Below, piece after piece: positions 20,873 to 33,359 of a DNA stretch of 64,000 nucleotides; the first letter of the stretch is position 1; each line of letters begins with the position of its first letter. This stretch comes from Paragordius varius (Eukaryota; Nematomorpha). Both the position numbers and the translations under genes were made by a program. The notes under the pieces were generated by a model. It saw only the letters and a list, made by a program, of their open reading frames with translations, was not told where the DNA came from and searched no databases. The stretch is taken from NCBI GenBank assembly GCA_964247055.1, contig OZ176060.1, positions 186,001 to 250,000 of the forward strand, in the 5' to 3' direction.

Positions 20873-22535
20873 AAAATTTTTTAAATTATTATATAGTTTA
20901 AAAATATTATATTTTTAATTAATTTAAATTATATATTAAATTTTTTACATATTATTTAATTCGGAATGATTTTGCTAAATAATCAATTATTTCTTTAATT
21001 GTAAATTATTTATTGACGTAAATATTTTTTCATAAATAATTAATTAATTAAAAGTATTTATTAAAATATTTACTATTTTTAATTTATTGGAATCGCAAAA
21101 TAAGTTATGAATATTATAATTTAATGAGAACTGCCCTTTTTTTAAAATTTTTTTATTCAAATGATTATAAAAGCCAAAGAATTTAGGCTGAATCAATTGA
21201 TTATATATATTTATATTAAATATAATAAAATTATATTTGGAAATATTTCTTAAAAAATAAGTGATCTTTTAACAAGTACTGTGAGTATATGACTATACAA
21301 ATTTAATATTTTCATAAAAACCTAAACAATATATCTTTTTAATACAGTAAAAATTATGATTCTACAACCAAAACTTTAGAGAGAAAATTAATAATGATTT
21401 TTAAGCATAAAAATGTGCTTTAAGATATGATAAATTATATTCGGTAAAACATTTTTATAACCTTAGAATGTTGATTAAAAAGTTAGGTTGTTTTTCAATT
21501 TGGTTTAGTTGTAAGTACAATTATAACTAACTTGAATTAAAGGCGATTAAAACAATCAGAGGGATATTTTTTGGCTTCATTAAATTTCAAAAAGTGTTTT
21601 TCATCATGCTCAAAATAGAATATAGAGTAAGCTTCAAATAACTTTTGATAAAAATTTCGTTAAAAATTAGATTTTTGATATTTAAAAAAATATTTTTAAA
21701 TGCTATAATCAGCACAGAGATGTTAACAAATAACCCTCCGGGCCTTTATGACTTAAAGTATTCAGCCGGCTGCATTAGAAATTATATGAGTGTTTAGAAA
21801 TATTTTTTTGGTTTTCAAACATAAGGCTCTGAAATGCAAGGACAATATAATAATTTTTCTTGTTCTTTACCAATAGGATAGACTTATTCAATTTTTTACT
21901 GTAATCATTTGCATGTAAGTTGGACAAACCTAATCTCTTATATATTAATTATTTTTGCGAAATCTTGGTGGGCGAACATGTAGATTTAAAGAAAATATAT
22001 AAAACATTCTTAAAGTGCATATAGATATTTAAATTTAGTTGTGGCAATTTAAAACGGGTTTAGTGAAATATTCTGTATAGACAAAAATCTATATTTTCTT
22101 ATTTATGAGAAAAACTAAGAGTCAGCACGAACAGAATTTAAAACATATGAGGTATAAGCTTATCGGTTAAAGTGTTATATTACACATTTATTAAACTAAT
22201 AATAATAATAATAATTCATACAAGTTAAATAAAATTGTCATTAACCCTCTATAGTACACCTAATAAATTTATAATATGTAAATCTTATATATGCCATCTA
22301 ATTAATATATTAAGTTTAGAAAGATAATTTTAAAGCTGAATAAAACGAATATATTCAATGATTTTTTTTATTAATTTAATATTATTTAAAATAATTTTTA
22401 TCGTCGCTTATAATAAATATAAAAGTAATAAAAGTCTTTAAGTCAACATAAATTGAAATTTTGATTGGTTTTATTAAAAACAGAGGCGAGTTTTAGTTGT
22501 GTAATTTCCTAGTTCGTTTCTAAAAATTTGAATCA
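20873..22535. repeat. Composite-unit filler, duplicated at 41.4-42.7 kb
   Basis: Landmarks shared with the third unit include TTGGAATCGCAAAATA, GAACTGCCCTTTTTT, CATAAGGCTCTGAAATGC and GTTTAGTGAAATATTCTGTA. No open frame of note. Confidence 0.6.
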
Positions 22536-22760
22536 GTTTAAAGATAATTAAATATTTAAAAGATATTTATATTTAGCCAAAAATTTATGTTTCGGGGTGA
22601 TCTAAGTAGACATATCGCTAATAGTTTTGAAGTATATATATATTAGATAAATATCTTATGGTTATTAACTACTTAAAAGTTAGAAAAGGTACTAATTTAT
22701 ACCTTGCAAAGAATAAATATTTATAAAAATACAGTAAGTTTCTTTTTAGATCAAATACAT
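22536..22760 (+). repeat. K block, copy 1
   Basis: TATTTATATTTAGCCAAAAA followed by GGGGTGATCTAAGTAGAC and ATACCTTGCAAAGAATAA. A diverged copy lies at 31.36-31.49 kb, and its first part flanks the LINE fragment at 59.4 kb. Confidence 0.6.
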
Positions 22761-23515
22761 CTGCTATATGTGACTTCTAAAATAAAATATGCCATCTGTT
22801 CCTGAATTTATAAGGTAAATTAACGCCTCTACTATTGTTAATAATTTTATACCATGCTTCATTTTGGATATCATAAAAATTTTGTTTGTTACTTGAGAAA
22901 TATTTTTCCGAATATTTCGTGTTTTAATTATATTCGATTATAATGGAGAAATAATAATTTACTATTACTTGATTTTTTTTATTTATGGAAAATAAAAATG
23001 GAAATTTTATTAAAAAAGTCCACACAGGATTTGAAATCAACAAAAACTTCTTGATAATTAATTTATCAGGATAACATAACCTATAAATTAGAAAATATAA
23101 AGCAAATAAAATATTTTTCCAATATAAGCATAAATGATATTAAAAATAGGTTTTGCTAATTTTAAAAAATAGCCAAAAAATACATTCCATGATAAGTCTT
23201 GGCTTTTATTTATTTAATAATTATAAGCTTCGTATAAAAGCAAAAGGCATCATAAATCGTTGTAAAAAATGAATTGATTTAAAATTATATAATTATTTTG
23301 TTGATTATTTAAGCAAAAATTGAATTCGGGAAAAAACAAGTGTACAAAAAGCAAACGTTAGAACCCAATTATATGAAACAATTTATACCATATTAAAATT
23401 TAAATAATCTCTATTAATATTTAAATTATATTTTGCACTTAACAATAAATACCATAGAAGTTGCTAATCAATTAATGTTTATATAATTATTACTTGCATT
23501 AAATAAGCCATCTAT
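22761..23515. other. AT-rich filler of unit 1
   Basis: GTGTACAAAAAGCAAACGTT and CAATTTATACCATATTAAAA near 23,340-23,400 recur at 44.35-44.42 kb, and a weaker match lies at 32.85 kb. No gene seen. Confidence 0.5.
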
Positions 23516-23518
23516 TTA

Positions 23519-23727
23519 CAGTAAATACGGAAAAACGCTAAAATTAGAGATATATATATATTTTTTTAAAAACAATCATACTTTTATTATTCGAGTTTTT
23601 TCCATAAACTATTTTATTACAATGGTAAAATTAATAATTGATATCCAATATACACCTCTTTTAATACTTTTCAATCTAAATAATTGTTTAATATTTTTAT
23701 GTTTTGTCCGTATAATTACATTTATTA

Positions 23728-23732
<5 letters not shown>
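23519..23732 (+). mobile_element. M1 MITE, short copy
   Basis: Starts CAGTAAATACGGAAAAACG and ends TGTTTTGTCCGTATAATTAC then ATTTATTACTA. It is shorter than the 250-270 bp copies. A copy with the same context lies at 44.54-44.75 kb. Confidence 0.65.

Positions 23733-23770
<38 letters not shown>
23733..23770. repeat. (TA)n microsatellite
   Basis: About 19 uninterrupted AT dinucleotides directly at the MITE end. The TA insertion site of the MITE may have seeded the expansion. Confidence 0.9.
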
Positions 23771-23772
<2 letters not shown>

Positions 23773-23924
23773 AAAATTAAACGATTTTAATGAATCTTAA
23801 AATTGGATATCCACAAAATTAATCATAAAGAGATTTAAATTTTAAGATAATAAAAATATTTTATATACGAGTTTAATAGGTCCAATATATGTTAATAAAA
23901 AAGTTTTTAAATATTAAAATTTTA

Positions 23925-24150
23925 CTGACAAAACCAACATTTAAAGACAACATATAAAAAATATCCTATTTTTAAAATCTATCCTGCATATTTCTAATTG
24001 CAAATATATGATTGATTAAATACCAAATCACATCTATATATCATATTTTGCCATTTAAAACATTAAGAATAGAAATAATCATATTTGTAAAAGTACAGCG
24101 GTCTTTTGGAAAACTATTTTTTTACGTTTTGCCCGTATAAATTAAATTTT
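23925..24150 (+). mobile_element. M1 MITE, degenerate
   Basis: The left end is eroded (TTTTACTGACAAAACC). The right end TTTACGTTTTGCCCGTATAA is clear. Its inner boundary GTACAGCGGTCTTTTGGAAA is shared with 45.03 and, in part, 60.43 kb. Confidence 0.55.
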
Positions 24151-24454
24151 ATATGAATAGTATTGTAGGATAAATTATATCTGGATATATGTCATTTTTA
24201 GTTTATATTTCTTGTTTAGTTCAGTATTATTATTGATAAATTTATGCTACTTTTTTATTGTTGGTCATTTTTTTTACACATTTTGTGTTGTAATGCGTAT
24301 GTTTATCCTTATAAAAAAACAACCTTTTTCGCCAAATTTACATTATTTTTTATCTTACAATTTCTATGTAAATATTTTATAGTTTTAGTTTCTTAGTGCT
24401 TTACGGTTATTAAAATTCGAGTTAAACCAAATCGGAAGGTTTAAGCTGATAGTT

Positions 24455-25230
24455 ACAATAAAAAAGCGTGGCATGCCGATTAATAGATCTTTCGCTGAAA
24501 AAATCACCAAAATCTATAAAAGATATTAACTCGGTATAAATGTTGATTCCAATGATATAAGCATGAATGATATTAATAAGCTATTTGATGATAACAATAA
24601 TAATGCAAAACCTTTTAAATCTTTTAAACTCTTCAAAATTGGATAATATTTATTGATGTATACAATGTGATAAGATATATATGTATAAAAGAGGCTTGTC
24701 CAAACATATTCGCTCCGTTCATGAACAAGTTAAATATCCGTGCAAAATTTGTTCAAAGTTGTTTTCTCAAAAAAGCCATATTGCTAGGCACATTAAATCG
24801 ATTCATGATAAAATTAAGCATGAATGTCCGATTTGTAAAAAAGAATTTACTCAAAAAGACAATCTTGCAACACATATCCATGCTGTTTATGAGCTAATTA
24901 AACATAAATGTCCGATTTGCAAAAAGGAATTTACTCAAAAATATCATGTTGCAAGACACATTCAATCTGTTCATGAACATGTTAAGTATCCTTGTCCGAT
25001 TTGTAATAAAGATTATTCTCGAAAAGGCTATCTCACCAAACATATTCAATCTGTTCATGTAAAAACTAAACATGATTATCCCATATGTAAATCCGAATTT
25101 TCTAATAAAACCAATCTTGCATCGAACATTCAATCTGTTCACGAGAAAATTTAACATCAATGCAAGATATGTGAAAAGGAATATACCGAAAAATACAATC
25201 TTACTAAGCATATTAAAAATGTACATAGTT
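24455..25230 (+). pseudogene. C2H2 zinc-finger gene copy 2, 5'-truncated, seven fingers
   Basis: A B-block piece (AAAAAAGCGTGGCATGCCGATTAA) runs directly into coding sequence at about 24,484, beginning at the DLSLKKSPK part of the PLDLS motif, so everything upstream is replaced by repeat. The linker (VDSNDISMNDINKLFDDNN) has a frame change. A TGA stands where the intact gene has CGA (YRC to Y-stop-C, a C-to-T change), just before finger 1. Fingers 1-6 are open from 24,681 to 25,154. Finger 3 ends in Tyr instead of the last His, and finger 6 has lost one Cys and one His. A stop separates finger 7 (HQCKICEKEYTEKYNLTKHI). It carries more fingers than copy 1, so finger number has changed between copies. 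Not functional as a CtBP-type repressor. Confidence 0.8.
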
Positions 25231-25429
25231 GAATATTATTTCTTAATAATATATTAGCCGTTTTAATCCTTTTTAAAAATAAATATGTTTAGATTAATTT
25301 TAATTCATGGAGACTCTTTGCAGACTTTTTTTTATTTTAAGATCCTAAGATATTTGGCATGCTATTGGATTGGTCTATTCTGAAGTTTTTTTTAGATTGG
25401 CATTCTTAAAGCAAAACTAATTTACATTA

Positions 25430-25712
25430 CTCACTTTATTGTTGGTCAATTAGCAATATAATACCTATATAAAACAAATTTCGGCCATAATTTAATAGAT
25501 ATATTTAATGTTGGAATTATAGGTATAAATGTTTATTTCACACCGTTTGTTGTTTTATACTCACACGTTACTATGTTGCCAATTGGCTAAAAATAATGTG
25601 AACTAGCCAATTACTGGGTACTATATATACTTTAAGTTTTCTATATATATAACAAATATACGGTTTAATCAGCGTGCTACGCCTTTTCAATGTAATTGTC
25701 AGTTTAAATCTT
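25430..25712 (-). repeat. B block, inverted copy
   Basis: TTTCACACCGTTTGTTGTTT, ACTCACACGTTACTATGTTG and GCGTGCTACGCCTTTTCAAT are the reverse complement of the B landmarks. With the fragment at 24.455 kb it brackets zinc-finger copy 2. Confidence 0.7.
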
Positions 25713-26019
25713 TCAGAATATTAATTTCACTCGTTTTAAAAAAACAGCACTAAGAATCTAAAACTATAAATATTTGCAAAAACTTTAAAAATATATAAAT
25801 AAAATAATTTAAAATTTTTCAGCCACAATATATTTTATTCTAAAAGAATAGCATATACACAAACTTATATATAAAATTCCTTAAATTAACAAAAAAATAA
25901 TTTATTTACCTAAGATATTATTAAGGTGCTTATTTATAAATAAACATAGAAATAAAAAATTACAAATAAAATGACAACCCAGATATAATCCAGCCTACAA
26001 TGATATCCCTTATCTAATT

Positions 26020-26272
26020 ACAAGTATACGGATAAACTATAGTATAAATAGAAATTTTTTTTCAACCCGCTTTAATATTTTAAACATGTAGTTTAATATG
26101 GCTCTTTGTTTTAAATTTTAAAGTTTTAAATAGAAATGTAAATTGCTAACGGAAATAAAATATGTGTTTACAATTGGAATTATATATATGTAGAGTTTAA
26201 AAAAATATGGTTATCTTTGTAAAAATAAATTTATCCCACGTTTTGTCCGTATTTTTAATTTTTACTTTATTT
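26020..26272 (+). mobile_element. M1 MITE, right end clear
   Basis: The right end CCCACGTTTTGTCCGTATTT then TTAATTTTTACTTTA is clear. The left end near ACAAGTATACGGATAAAC is eroded. Confidence 0.55.
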
Positions 26273-26384
26273 AAACAAAGTTGAGATAAATAATATATTT
26301 TCGGCCATCGCTTAACTCGCTTGTGTTAGCTGCTAAATATTTATAAACTAAAGATTTTAATTAAATCAATATAGTCCATTCATC

Positions 26385-26800
26385 TGAATTAAATAGATGG
26401 CAAATATATTGAAATAATTTCTCCTTTAAACTCTGTCAATATTAAGACTTTAATTGATAATTTTTATGCTTAATTGTCGGATTAGTATCCTTGAATTATT
26501 TAATAAAATATGTCATAAAACTATTATAATAAAATTATAGGTAAGTCTGCTTTTATCATCGTTTGTTAAGTCCTCATACTTCAACAATCTATTTCTAATT
26601 TTTGGCTAATATTAAACTTAATATAACACTTTTAAATAGAGAATTAATAATGTTATTGAATGAAGAAAGAAAATAGATTAAATATATTGTAATTGGGTAA
26701 ATTTTAATTATTTAAATTTATAAAATGTCCGCATTATTCACCCGTAAAGATATGTTTTGTAAAAAAATATAAACGAAATTAGGGTATATATTTGTTTTAA
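26385..26800 (+). repeat. F block, uninterrupted (empty LINE site)
   Basis: Reads AAATAGATGGCAAATATATT ... CTAATTTTTGGCTAATATTA ... ATATAACACTTTTAAATAG ... ATAAAATGTCCGCATTATTC. The AACACTTTTAAATAG part continues beyond the 3' end of LINE copy 2 and, in a variant, copy 3. This block therefore shows the sequence without the insertion. Confidence 0.65.
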
Positions 26801-27040
26801 TATTATATTGTTAAAATAATGGTTATATGCAAAAAACTCCAGCGACAGAATAATTTGTAGTTTAGTTTTTTAATCATTTATATAGAGTTAGATAGTCTTC
26901 GATTGATTGTTGTTTGTTCCTTTTCAAAATATATACATAGTATTTTAAGTTGTGTGCATATAAATATTTGTCATTTTTAAAGATGTTTTAAAGGATTTAT
27001 TATTTAATTTAAACATTATCCCTTAGATGGGAATCAATAA
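26801..27040. other. AT-rich spacer
   Basis: No supported feature. Confidence 0.4.
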
Positions 27041-27520
27041 AGAACTCATAGTTAATATACTAAGCATTATGTAATATTTCTCAGAGAAACTTTTTTCAAC
27101 AAACCATCGAAAGATTTATTTATCATCTTTCTTTTTACGATTGCATGGTTTATTTTATAAATTAATTATATAGATGGCGTATTATTAACTGTAATTACCA
27201 CATATTGCAACCCCTGGACTAAAAATATATTAATTTATTTAACTAAAAGTTTGTTCTTTACAGGGTTAAAAATGACAACTTTCTTATATCCATGAAGTTT
27301 TTAATAATCATTATATTTATATATATATATATATATATATAATACTACCATATCGCCGATGTGGCTGTTAAAGTCTCCTAGATATTTAATTTTTGGCTAT
27401 AAATGAATATTTCCTTAATATCATAAATTTTTAGGGTAATTTTAATTTCCCATTAAATGTTGTACACTAAGTAATATTTTTACTGGGTCAATATTTAAAA
27501 AATGCTGCCTTTTAGGATGA
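27041..27520 (+). repeat. G block, copy 1
   Basis: Shares TTCAACAAACCATCGAAAGA, TATATAGATGGCGTATTA, TTGTTCTTTACAGGGTTAAA and GTGGCTGTTAAAGTCTCC with 46.13-46.6 kb. It contains a short (TA)n at about 27,320. Confidence 0.65.
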
Positions 27521-28322
27521 AATTTTAAAGTATCTATAATTGTCAAATAAACATTGATTCATTCACACAAAAAAATGCGCGAAATTACCTTTATAATATT
27601 TTTCTTATATTTCTATTTATCGTTTTATTTAAAGTATATTACATATATCCTAATTCTTATTCCTCAGTTGTAAAGATGCCTATTTTATTTCATTTTTATT
27701 TATTGATATATATTTATTTATCTATTTTTTTGGTTCAATTTATTTGGTTTTTTCGGTTACATTTAGATATTAGTTACTATATATTTTAGTTTATTTTTAT
27801 ATATTATTAATCTTCTTATGTATTGTATTTTTGTTTTTTATGGATTTTTTTTGTAAGGCGTGCAGGCCAGACCCGGCCAGTCGCTGCACGGAGGTAGGGG
27901 CCAATAGGGATAAGGTAGGTTGTAGAATGTGTTTTACCAGTATAAATGTTGGTTCGTTAAAAAGTAAGTTATATGATTTAGTTGAAACTTTGAGGGTAAA
28001 AAGGTAAATTTTTTGTGCATTCAGAAAACCAGATACCGTGGAAATGATATTAAGACGTTAGAGGGTAATTATAAAATGTTTTATTCAGGTTCTATGGATG
28101 GTTAGAGTGGGGTCGCCATATAGTGCCTTTAAGATTCGTCAATCAAGTAATTGAGGTTAGACGTGTTGACAGTAGAATTATAAGTGTCGACCTATTGTCA
28201 AATAAGAAGGTTAAGCGTTTATGCCCCCCAGATAGGGTTAATTAAACCGGAGAAAGATAAATTTAATGATTTGTTAGACGCAGAAATGACTTCATTAACG
28301 AAAGACAGAGAAAATATATTTT

Positions 28323-29255
28323 GTGTTGATTTCAATGGGCGGACAAAATAGGAGAGGTTTTGAGCCTTGGCACGGCGGAAAAGGCCACGGGGTTATAAAT
28401 GAAGAAGGGGCTAGTTTATTAAGATTTGCCCAATCTTCTAACTTTGCTATAACAAATACTTTTTTTACGAAAAGGGATAGCCACTTAATTACCTACGAAA
28501 GTGGAAATAATAAGTCACAAATTGATTATATTCTAGTGCCACGAAAGTCTTTAAAGTTTGTTTTGGACTGCAAAGTGATACCCAACTTGCAGATTAGCAC
28601 ACAACACAATTTAATTATGTTTAAATATATGACAGATATACCAATAAATGCCAAAAAGCCTAAGCTTATAGCGCCGAAGGTAATTAAATGGGATTTTCTA
28701 AGAAACAGTAAAGAAAGATTCGTAGAAACTGTAGGCATACTAGACAGGAACAGTGATCCAGAAAGTGTTTGGTCTCAGGTGGCAAAAAAAATAAGAGAGG
28801 CGGGAGTTAAGGTGTGCGGAATAAAAGGTGGCAGAAACCAGGTTTATAGAGAGGCATGGCTGAAAGACGAGAAAATAATTCTGAAATCGCGAGAGAAAAA
28901 TCAAACTTTTAAAATGTGGAGGTTTACCCACCAAGCAGAAGACAAGGAAAAATATAAAAGGATTAATAAGGAACTTAAAAGGATTGTAAGATTGGTCAAA
29001 AAAGAAAAGACGGCATCATTATATGAAGAGTTAAACAGTAAGCAAGATCTAAACAAAGTTTTTAAAATTGCTCGACAAAGACACAGAAGAATGCTGGACT
29101 TGCCCCCTTACGCGACAGCTATTAAAGATAAAAAAGGCAAATTACTCGTTGAGGAAGCGAAAATATTGAAAAGGTGGAAAGAATATTTCCAGGACCTTGA
29201 ATTGGGCGTCAGTGAAACAAGTTTACCCGAAACACCAGAAATCTGCGCATATTGA
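28323..29255 (+). pseudogene. RTE LINE endonuclease C-terminal half and linker
   Basis: A 310-codon open frame. Upstream, out of frame, lies the DFNGR block. In this frame: HGGKGHGVINEEGASLLRFA, ITNTFFTKRDSHLITYESG, SQIDYILV (catalytic Asp block) and a QHNLIMF block with the terminal His. These are the conserved APE blocks of RTE/BovB elements, often annotated in databases as craniofacial development protein 2-like. A Lys-rich linker follows with a predicted helical segment (KYKRINKELKRIVRLVKKE). The product would nick target DNA to prime reverse transcription. Confidence 0.85.
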
Positions 29256-30132
29256 AAGTATAACAAAAGAAGAAGTCCAGGCTAGTTTAGAAGAGATGTC
29301 AATAAATAAGGCTGCAGGTCCAGACGATATTAACATAAACTGTTGGAAAATATTGTCAGAGAAAGGTATTGAATTTTAGCGGATATTTTTAATAATGTAG
29401 TTACTACAGGTATGATACCAACCGAATGGAAGGAGAGTTTCACTGTTCCCATTTTCAAGGGTAAAGGAGATATTAATGATTGTAATAATTACAGAGGGAT
29501 AAGATTGATGTAGCATACAATGAAGTTATTTGAGAAAATACTAGAGAAAAGAATAAGAAAAATGGTTAGTATAGAGGGTAATCAATTTGGTTTTATTCCA
29601 GGAAAATCCACCATTGATCCAATTCACGCAGTAAGAAGGCTAATCGAGAAGCATATAGAAATGAAAAAGGAGTTGCATAGTATTTGTATTGATATTGAAA
29701 AGGCTGACAGAATACCTCGGAGCACAATATGGTGGAGCTTAAGACGGAAAAAGGTCCCTTAGAGTTACATAAAGATCTAAAACACACCACGGAATATCAG
29801 GTCCTATTAAAATAAACGAAGGGGTCTATCAGGGGTCTGCAATCAGCCCGTTATTATTTATAATATGCATGGACGAAATTTCAAAAGAAGTAGGGCAACA
29901 TGATGGCTGGTATTTTCTTTATGCAGACGACCTAATAGTGTTGTCCGACGAGTTGCATGAATTAAAAGAATCGGTGAGTAAATGGATTGATGTGTTACGA
30001 CGATGCGGATTAAAAGTTAACAAAAAGAAAACGGAACTGATAAATTTTGGCGGGAAAAAACGAGAAATAGAATTAGAAGAAGGGTGGGTATTAAAAGGTC
30101 AGGAAGAATGCAAATATTTAGGAGCAATATAA
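29197..30132 (+). pseudogene. RTE LINE reverse transcriptase
   Basis: RT blocks occur in order across three frames: INKAAGPDDININCWK, SFTVPIFKGKGD, NQFGFIPGKSTIDPIHAVRR, ICIDIEKADR (the usual KAFD region, altered), QGSAISPLLFIICMDEI and FLYADDLIVL (catalytic YADD, near 29,920). An in-frame stop replaces a residue in YLGAI-stop-AADGS at about 30,130. It carries both frameshifts and substitutions in catalytic blocks. Confidence 0.85.
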
Positions 30133-30213
30133 GCAGCTGATGGATCTTTAACACTTGATATTAATTTAAGAATTCGAAATAGTTGGGCAAATTACAAAAA
30201 GATCTCAAGTGTA

Positions 30214-30663
30214 TTGTGCGACAAAAATATTGACCTAAAAGTAAAGGGTAAAATTTACAGTGCTGTTGTACAACCAACAATGATGTACAACTCACAGACA
30301 TGGGCAATAAAGAAATCAGAAGAGAGGCACTTTGAGGTTACTGAAATGAGAATGCTTAGATTGATGTGCGGTGTAACGAGGAATGACAAGGTGAAGAATG
30401 TCTACATAAGAGGAAGTACGGAAATCAAATCGGTAACGCAAAAGATGATGGTAAATCGTTTAAGATGGTTCGGACATGTTGAAAGAAGAGATAAAAATTA
30501 CATTGGTAAAAAGATTGATGATTATATTGTAAAAGGCAAGAGGGGAAAAGGGCGCCCTAAAACGCGATGGATAGATACAGTTAAGAGGGACATGGCAAAA
30601 CTGAACCTAAAACGCGAAGACGCCTTAGACAGGGTTCTATGGCGAAATAGTTTACGGATATGA
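30214..30663 (+). pseudogene. RTE LINE C-terminal domain
   Basis: 149 codons containing MYNSQTWAIKKSEERHFEV, MRMLRLMCGVTRNDKV, NRLRWFGHVERRD and KRGKGRPKTRWIDTVKRDM. The FGHV and RGRPKTRW signatures are typical of the RTE C-terminus. This part is uninterrupted and ends in TGA near 30,661-30,663. Confidence 0.9.
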
Positions 30664-30879
30664 CCGCTCGAAAGAGTGATATCATATAATGTAATTATTA
30701 TACCTAATACGAAACATAAAAAAGATGGCTTATACATTACAAGTTATATAACTCATGTGTCAAGTTATTTTTTTATATACAAATAATTAAAATAAAATAA
30801 TTAAATTTTATATATTTTTAAAAATATTTATTAATATGAATACCCATTTTTTAAATATTTTTAAAATCTTTCTTCGAAT

Positions 30880-30955
30880 AGCTAAAAATCAGACAATTAA
30901 AAAACCGTTAAGAAATGAAATCGTCTGTCGTTTCATTTTATATTTCAATTTTTGT
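30880..30955 (+). repeat. H island, copy 4
   Basis: AAATCAGACAATTAAAAAAC, CGTTAAGAAATGAAATCG, TCTGTCGTTTCATTTTATAT. It lies about 200 bp after the RTE LINE. Confidence 0.7.
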
Positions 30956-31359
30956 TTTAAATTAAATTATGCTTTAAAAATATTTAAAATGAAAAAATGT
31001 ATATTTTTTAACTAATAAACTATACATTAACTTGATATTTTTTATTTGCTTTAAAAACTTTATACTTGCAAAAATTAAGCGACATTTTTCAAAATTTAGA
31101 TTCTATAATAGTTAATTAATCATTAACAAATGTGTCTTAAAAAAATAATAATTTTAATTATATTTAATATATTTGTTTTAAACTAATAATTTTTCACAGT
31201 AAACGTGTTTATATTATTTTTAGGTACAAAAAAATCCCAAATAAAATAATGATTGCTGTTTATAGAGAAGCGAATTCCGGTTATGTTAGGCTTCTTAGGT
31301 CGTTTTTGTAAAATTGAAATAGTTTAAATAATCATAATACATTAAATTGTATTTACCCA

Positions 31360-31490
31360 AAAATATATATTTTGAGGTGATTGACATACTGGTAGATCAG
31401 TAATATATATTTGATAAATATATTATGCTTATTAACCTCATAAAAGTAAAAAAAGGTGAATATTTATACCTTGCAAAGAATAAGTATTTT
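31360..31490 (+). repeat. K block, copy 2
   Basis: ATTTTGAGGTGATTGACATA and TTTATACCTTGCAAAGAATA match 22.6-22.7 kb in the same order after an H island. Confidence 0.55.
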
Positions 31491-32360
31491 TTTAAACACT
31501 GTTACTTTATTTTAACCCATATATATTGCTTATTAATATCCACTAAAATAAGACATATGTTTAATTAATTATATGGCTCGGCTATTTTTAAAATAAAATA
31601 TGCTAAATTTGGATTTTATAGGTTTGTTAATTAAAGATATGTTCGAAAATTGTTTCTCGTTTATTAAATTAATAATATGGAAAGGGTAAATAAACTCTTT
31701 AAGATATTAAAAAACTTTTTCTATTTGATTCAATAGTAAACATTTCAAACGGTTCAGAATTTTAATTTAAAAAATTTGTTTGCTTTTAAATGTATGGGAT
31801 TGTAAAATATTTATATTTAATTTGAAGACAAACACATTTTTTGATAGTCCTGAGGTTATTTAAATGTTACGAAGCATCGAATTATGTAAAAAAAGTGTTT
31901 TTATAATATCCTAAAGCACTATACTGTTTCCATCATACCTCAAAAATATTATGAAATACGTTACCACAAAATTTCGCTAAAAATTAATTTTTAATAAATT
32001 TTGCATTTTTTATAAATATTTTTAGTATAAAACTTTATTAAATATTTAAAAAATTATAGCGCAATCCCGGCATTTTGGCGTTTATTTAAAAAAACTTCCA
32101 TTTGGAATAGCATCTAAATTTGAGACATTTGGAGATATCCCTAAAATAATTTTTAAAAAATTTATTTTGCCTTTTATATATTGATAATAAATTTCGGTGA
32201 TATTTTTTGGAATGTAGCCTATAGTTTTCGACCAAAAAAATATTTAAAAAAATGTGCGCAAATTATGTTATTATCTCATATTGTGCATTCATCCTTATAT
32301 AACTGGTATAGACTTAAACCATAAGCATCATGATATTACTGGTACATTATATATATATAT
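31491..32360. other. AT-rich intergenic DNA
   Basis: No coding or repeat landmark is recognised. Confidence 0.4.
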
Positions 32361-32363
32361 ATA

Positions 32364-32632
32364 CAGCAAAAATACAAATACGGACAAAATGTATAAATAT
32401 AAAGACAAAAAATTTTTTCAAAAGCAACCATACCTTTTTAAACCTTAATTTATCCTATTGATAACAATCGTATAATATGTAATTGATTGTGTTGCCAATT
32501 GATATTTCTATATTACACTTGAAAGTTTAAAACAATGAGTTATATTTAAAAAAACCTAGATTAAAAAAGTATTTTCTATTTTAATAAAGTATTTGAATTA
32601 TATATTCGTTTGTCTGTATAACAACTTTTACT
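32364..32632 (+). mobile_element. M1 MITE, complete
   Basis: TACAGCAAAAATACAAATAC then GGACAAAATGTATAAATATA at the left. TTCGTTTGTCTGTATAACAA then CTTTTACTGATA at the right. 269 bp with TA at both ends. Preceded by a short (TA)n. Confidence 0.7.
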
Positions 32633-32988
32633 GATATTTCATGAGGTTAATTAATCCTTCCCGATTTCTGACGGAGTGTAATAAAAATATTATAAACTAT
32701 AAGAAATTATACACAATTCTTTATTATACTAATTTAATAAACTTTTATTCATTAAATATATTTATGGTTTTTTAACAAAAATTTTAATTTTAGTAAAATT
32801 TCCTATGAGAATGTACACATAGATAACGTAAGTACCCAATAATATTAAACAATTTATACCATATCAAAAGTAAAATTATCTCTATTTTTCTGTAAAATAT
32901 ATTTGCGCTTTACAATAAATGTTATATGCAGTTTCTTATAGATAATTATATATAAATAGTTAAAATTTTAGCAAACAAGCCATATTTA

Positions 32989-33150
32989 CAGTAAAATATT
33001 AAAATTATACGGACAAAACGTAAAAACTTAGATTTTTTTAAAAGACTCTTTTTTGAACTTTATTTTTCCCTATATAAATTATTTAATTGTGCAATTGTAT
33101 ACTTGATTGTGTTGCCAATAAATATCTCTATTCACAACTTTGTAGTTGGG
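32989..33150 (+). mobile_element. M1 MITE, right end missing
   Basis: Starts CAGTAAAATATTAAAATTAT then ACGGACAAAACG. Internal GATTGTGTTGCCAATAAATA resembles other M1 copies. No right terminus found. Confidence 0.55.
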
Positions 33151-33359
33151 TAAAATATGTAATAAATTATGCGCTATTTTCAAACTAAAATACAAACATA
33201 TATGAAAGAATACTTAGACTAATGGTTTAAGTAATTTTTTTTAATTATTGGCTCTAATAACTCATGTTTCCTATTCCAATAATTATATTTATAAATATAA
33301 GCTAAGAATTTAAGTTATAAATTCAAAATTAATTACATTTTATATAATAATTATAGACG

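Larger units (their letters stand above)
27852..30690 (+). mobile_element. RTE-clade LINE, near full length, broken
   Basis: A GC-rich 5' segment (AGGCCAGACCCGGCCAGTCG) begins the element. It is followed by a decayed APE endonuclease N-terminus (TSINVGSLKSKL, VYAPQIGLIKPEKDKFNDLL in broken frames), the rest of the endonuclease, an RT and an RTE-type C-terminus ending at 30,663. Its clearly higher GC content and low decay compared with the flanks suggest a relatively recent insertion. At least five or six frame changes or stops are visible, so this copy is dead. The 3' end runs into a TA-rich tail. Confidence 0.85.
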
